From Oscillospiraceae bacterium Marseille-Q3528 (GTDB lineage Bacteria > Bacillota > Clostridia > Lachnospirales > Lachnospiraceae), in the NCBI GenBank assembly GCA_018223385.1, contig JAGTTR010000013.1, forward strand, positions 45,516-109,515: a stretch of DNA of 64,000 nt. Reading direction: 5' to 3'. The notes below the pieces were generated by a model. It was not told the DNA's origin. It searched no databases and saw only the letters and a list, made by a program, of their open reading frames with translations. Positions within the stretch are counted from its first letter, which is position 1; the number at the start of each line of letters is the position of its first letter. A program made the position numbers and the translations under genes. Shown piece after piece: positions 63,740 through 64,000 of this stretch.

Positions 63740-64000
63740 CGAGTACAGAAAACTACTTGCATTCTATGTTAACCAAAGTCATTCAAAGCCTTGATTTTAC
63801 TGCTTTTTCTGTCAATTTCAGAAAAGATAAGAAAACCTGTTTTCATCTGAGAAATTACAGTTTGGGTGGAAAAATGGTGGATTTTCCACCATTAGGGTAA
63901 AGCCAACCTGTTCCTTCCAATTATAAATGATGACTACCATTACCTGACATTTTACAGTAATGATTATTTGGTTTTCTTATTAAATCTACATTTATTATAC
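63727..64000. repeat. Right copy of the 274-bp direct repeat
   Basis: Matches 19181-19454 without gaps, differing at scattered positions. It runs to the window end, so its true length is unknown. It implies that an element with the same left end as element 1 lies to the right. Confidence 0.95.

Overview
The window looks like the chromosome of a gut Lachnospiraceae-type Firmicute. The reasons are strong AGGAGG ribosome sites, sigma-A promoters, a T-box in front of ileS, the protein repertoire (NSS symporter, ABC-F, DegV, YitT, a CHASE-GGDEF protein) and a bile salt hydrolase. All assignments come from reading the sequence and from memory of protein families; no database search was run.

Layout. 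(1) 1-19.1 kb is ordinary, visibly GC-richer backbone: the ileS 5' end with its T-box leader, a D-Ala-D-Ala carboxypeptidase, a DEDDh exonuclease, a response-regulator fossil, a sodium symporter, an ABC-F ATPase, an isochorismatase-like hydrolase, an aldo/keto reductase, DegV, MATE, YitT, a diguanylate cyclase, and a solute-binding protein paired with a hybrid histidine kinase. It ends in an IS66 fossil. (2) From 19.15 kb onward the sequence is an accretion of integrative elements. Three different 3' halves of a tRNA-Arg(CCU)-like gene, each with its own intrinsic terminator, lie at 19.15, 28.27 and 63.69 kb and mark element ends. A 274-bp direct repeat (19181 and 63727, offset exactly 44546) starts at the first and third of these. 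(3) Element 1 (19.2-28.3 kb) carries a bile salt hydrolase, two phospholipase-D-fold lipid enzymes, a CDP-alcohol phosphatidyltransferase, a FUSC-type exporter and a two-component system. It ends in a broken tyrosine integrase fused to a parB stub. (4) Element 2 (28.3-63.7 kb) has a plasmid/ICE-like right end: small Cys-rich proteins, a frameshifted repA, parA, and a parB deleted into the tail of a relaxase. Its left part holds Fic, MATE/MarR, a DUF4143 ATPase, XRE, a LexA-like repressor and a WYL regulator.

The centrepiece is a ten-gene minus-strand operon, 59311 down to 37160, that I read as a DNA phosphorothioation defence system. A small HTH protein is followed by an SspD/DndC-like PAPS-reductase-fold sulfurtransferase, a DUF4007 protein (SspB-like), a P-loop ATPase (SspC-like) and a cysteine desulfurase (SspA/DndA-like). 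These form the likely writer. They are followed by DptF-, DptG- and DptH-like restriction proteins. The operon continues with a second DUF4007-like protein plus a second giant ATPase built like the writer pair. A WYL regulator with its own inverted-repeat operator follows. Combinations of Ssp-type writers with FGH-type effectors are, as I recall, already described. The unusual parts are a complete macro (ADP-ribose-binding) domain inserted in DptH in front of its HerA-like ATPase, and the duplicated DUF4007/ATPase pair.
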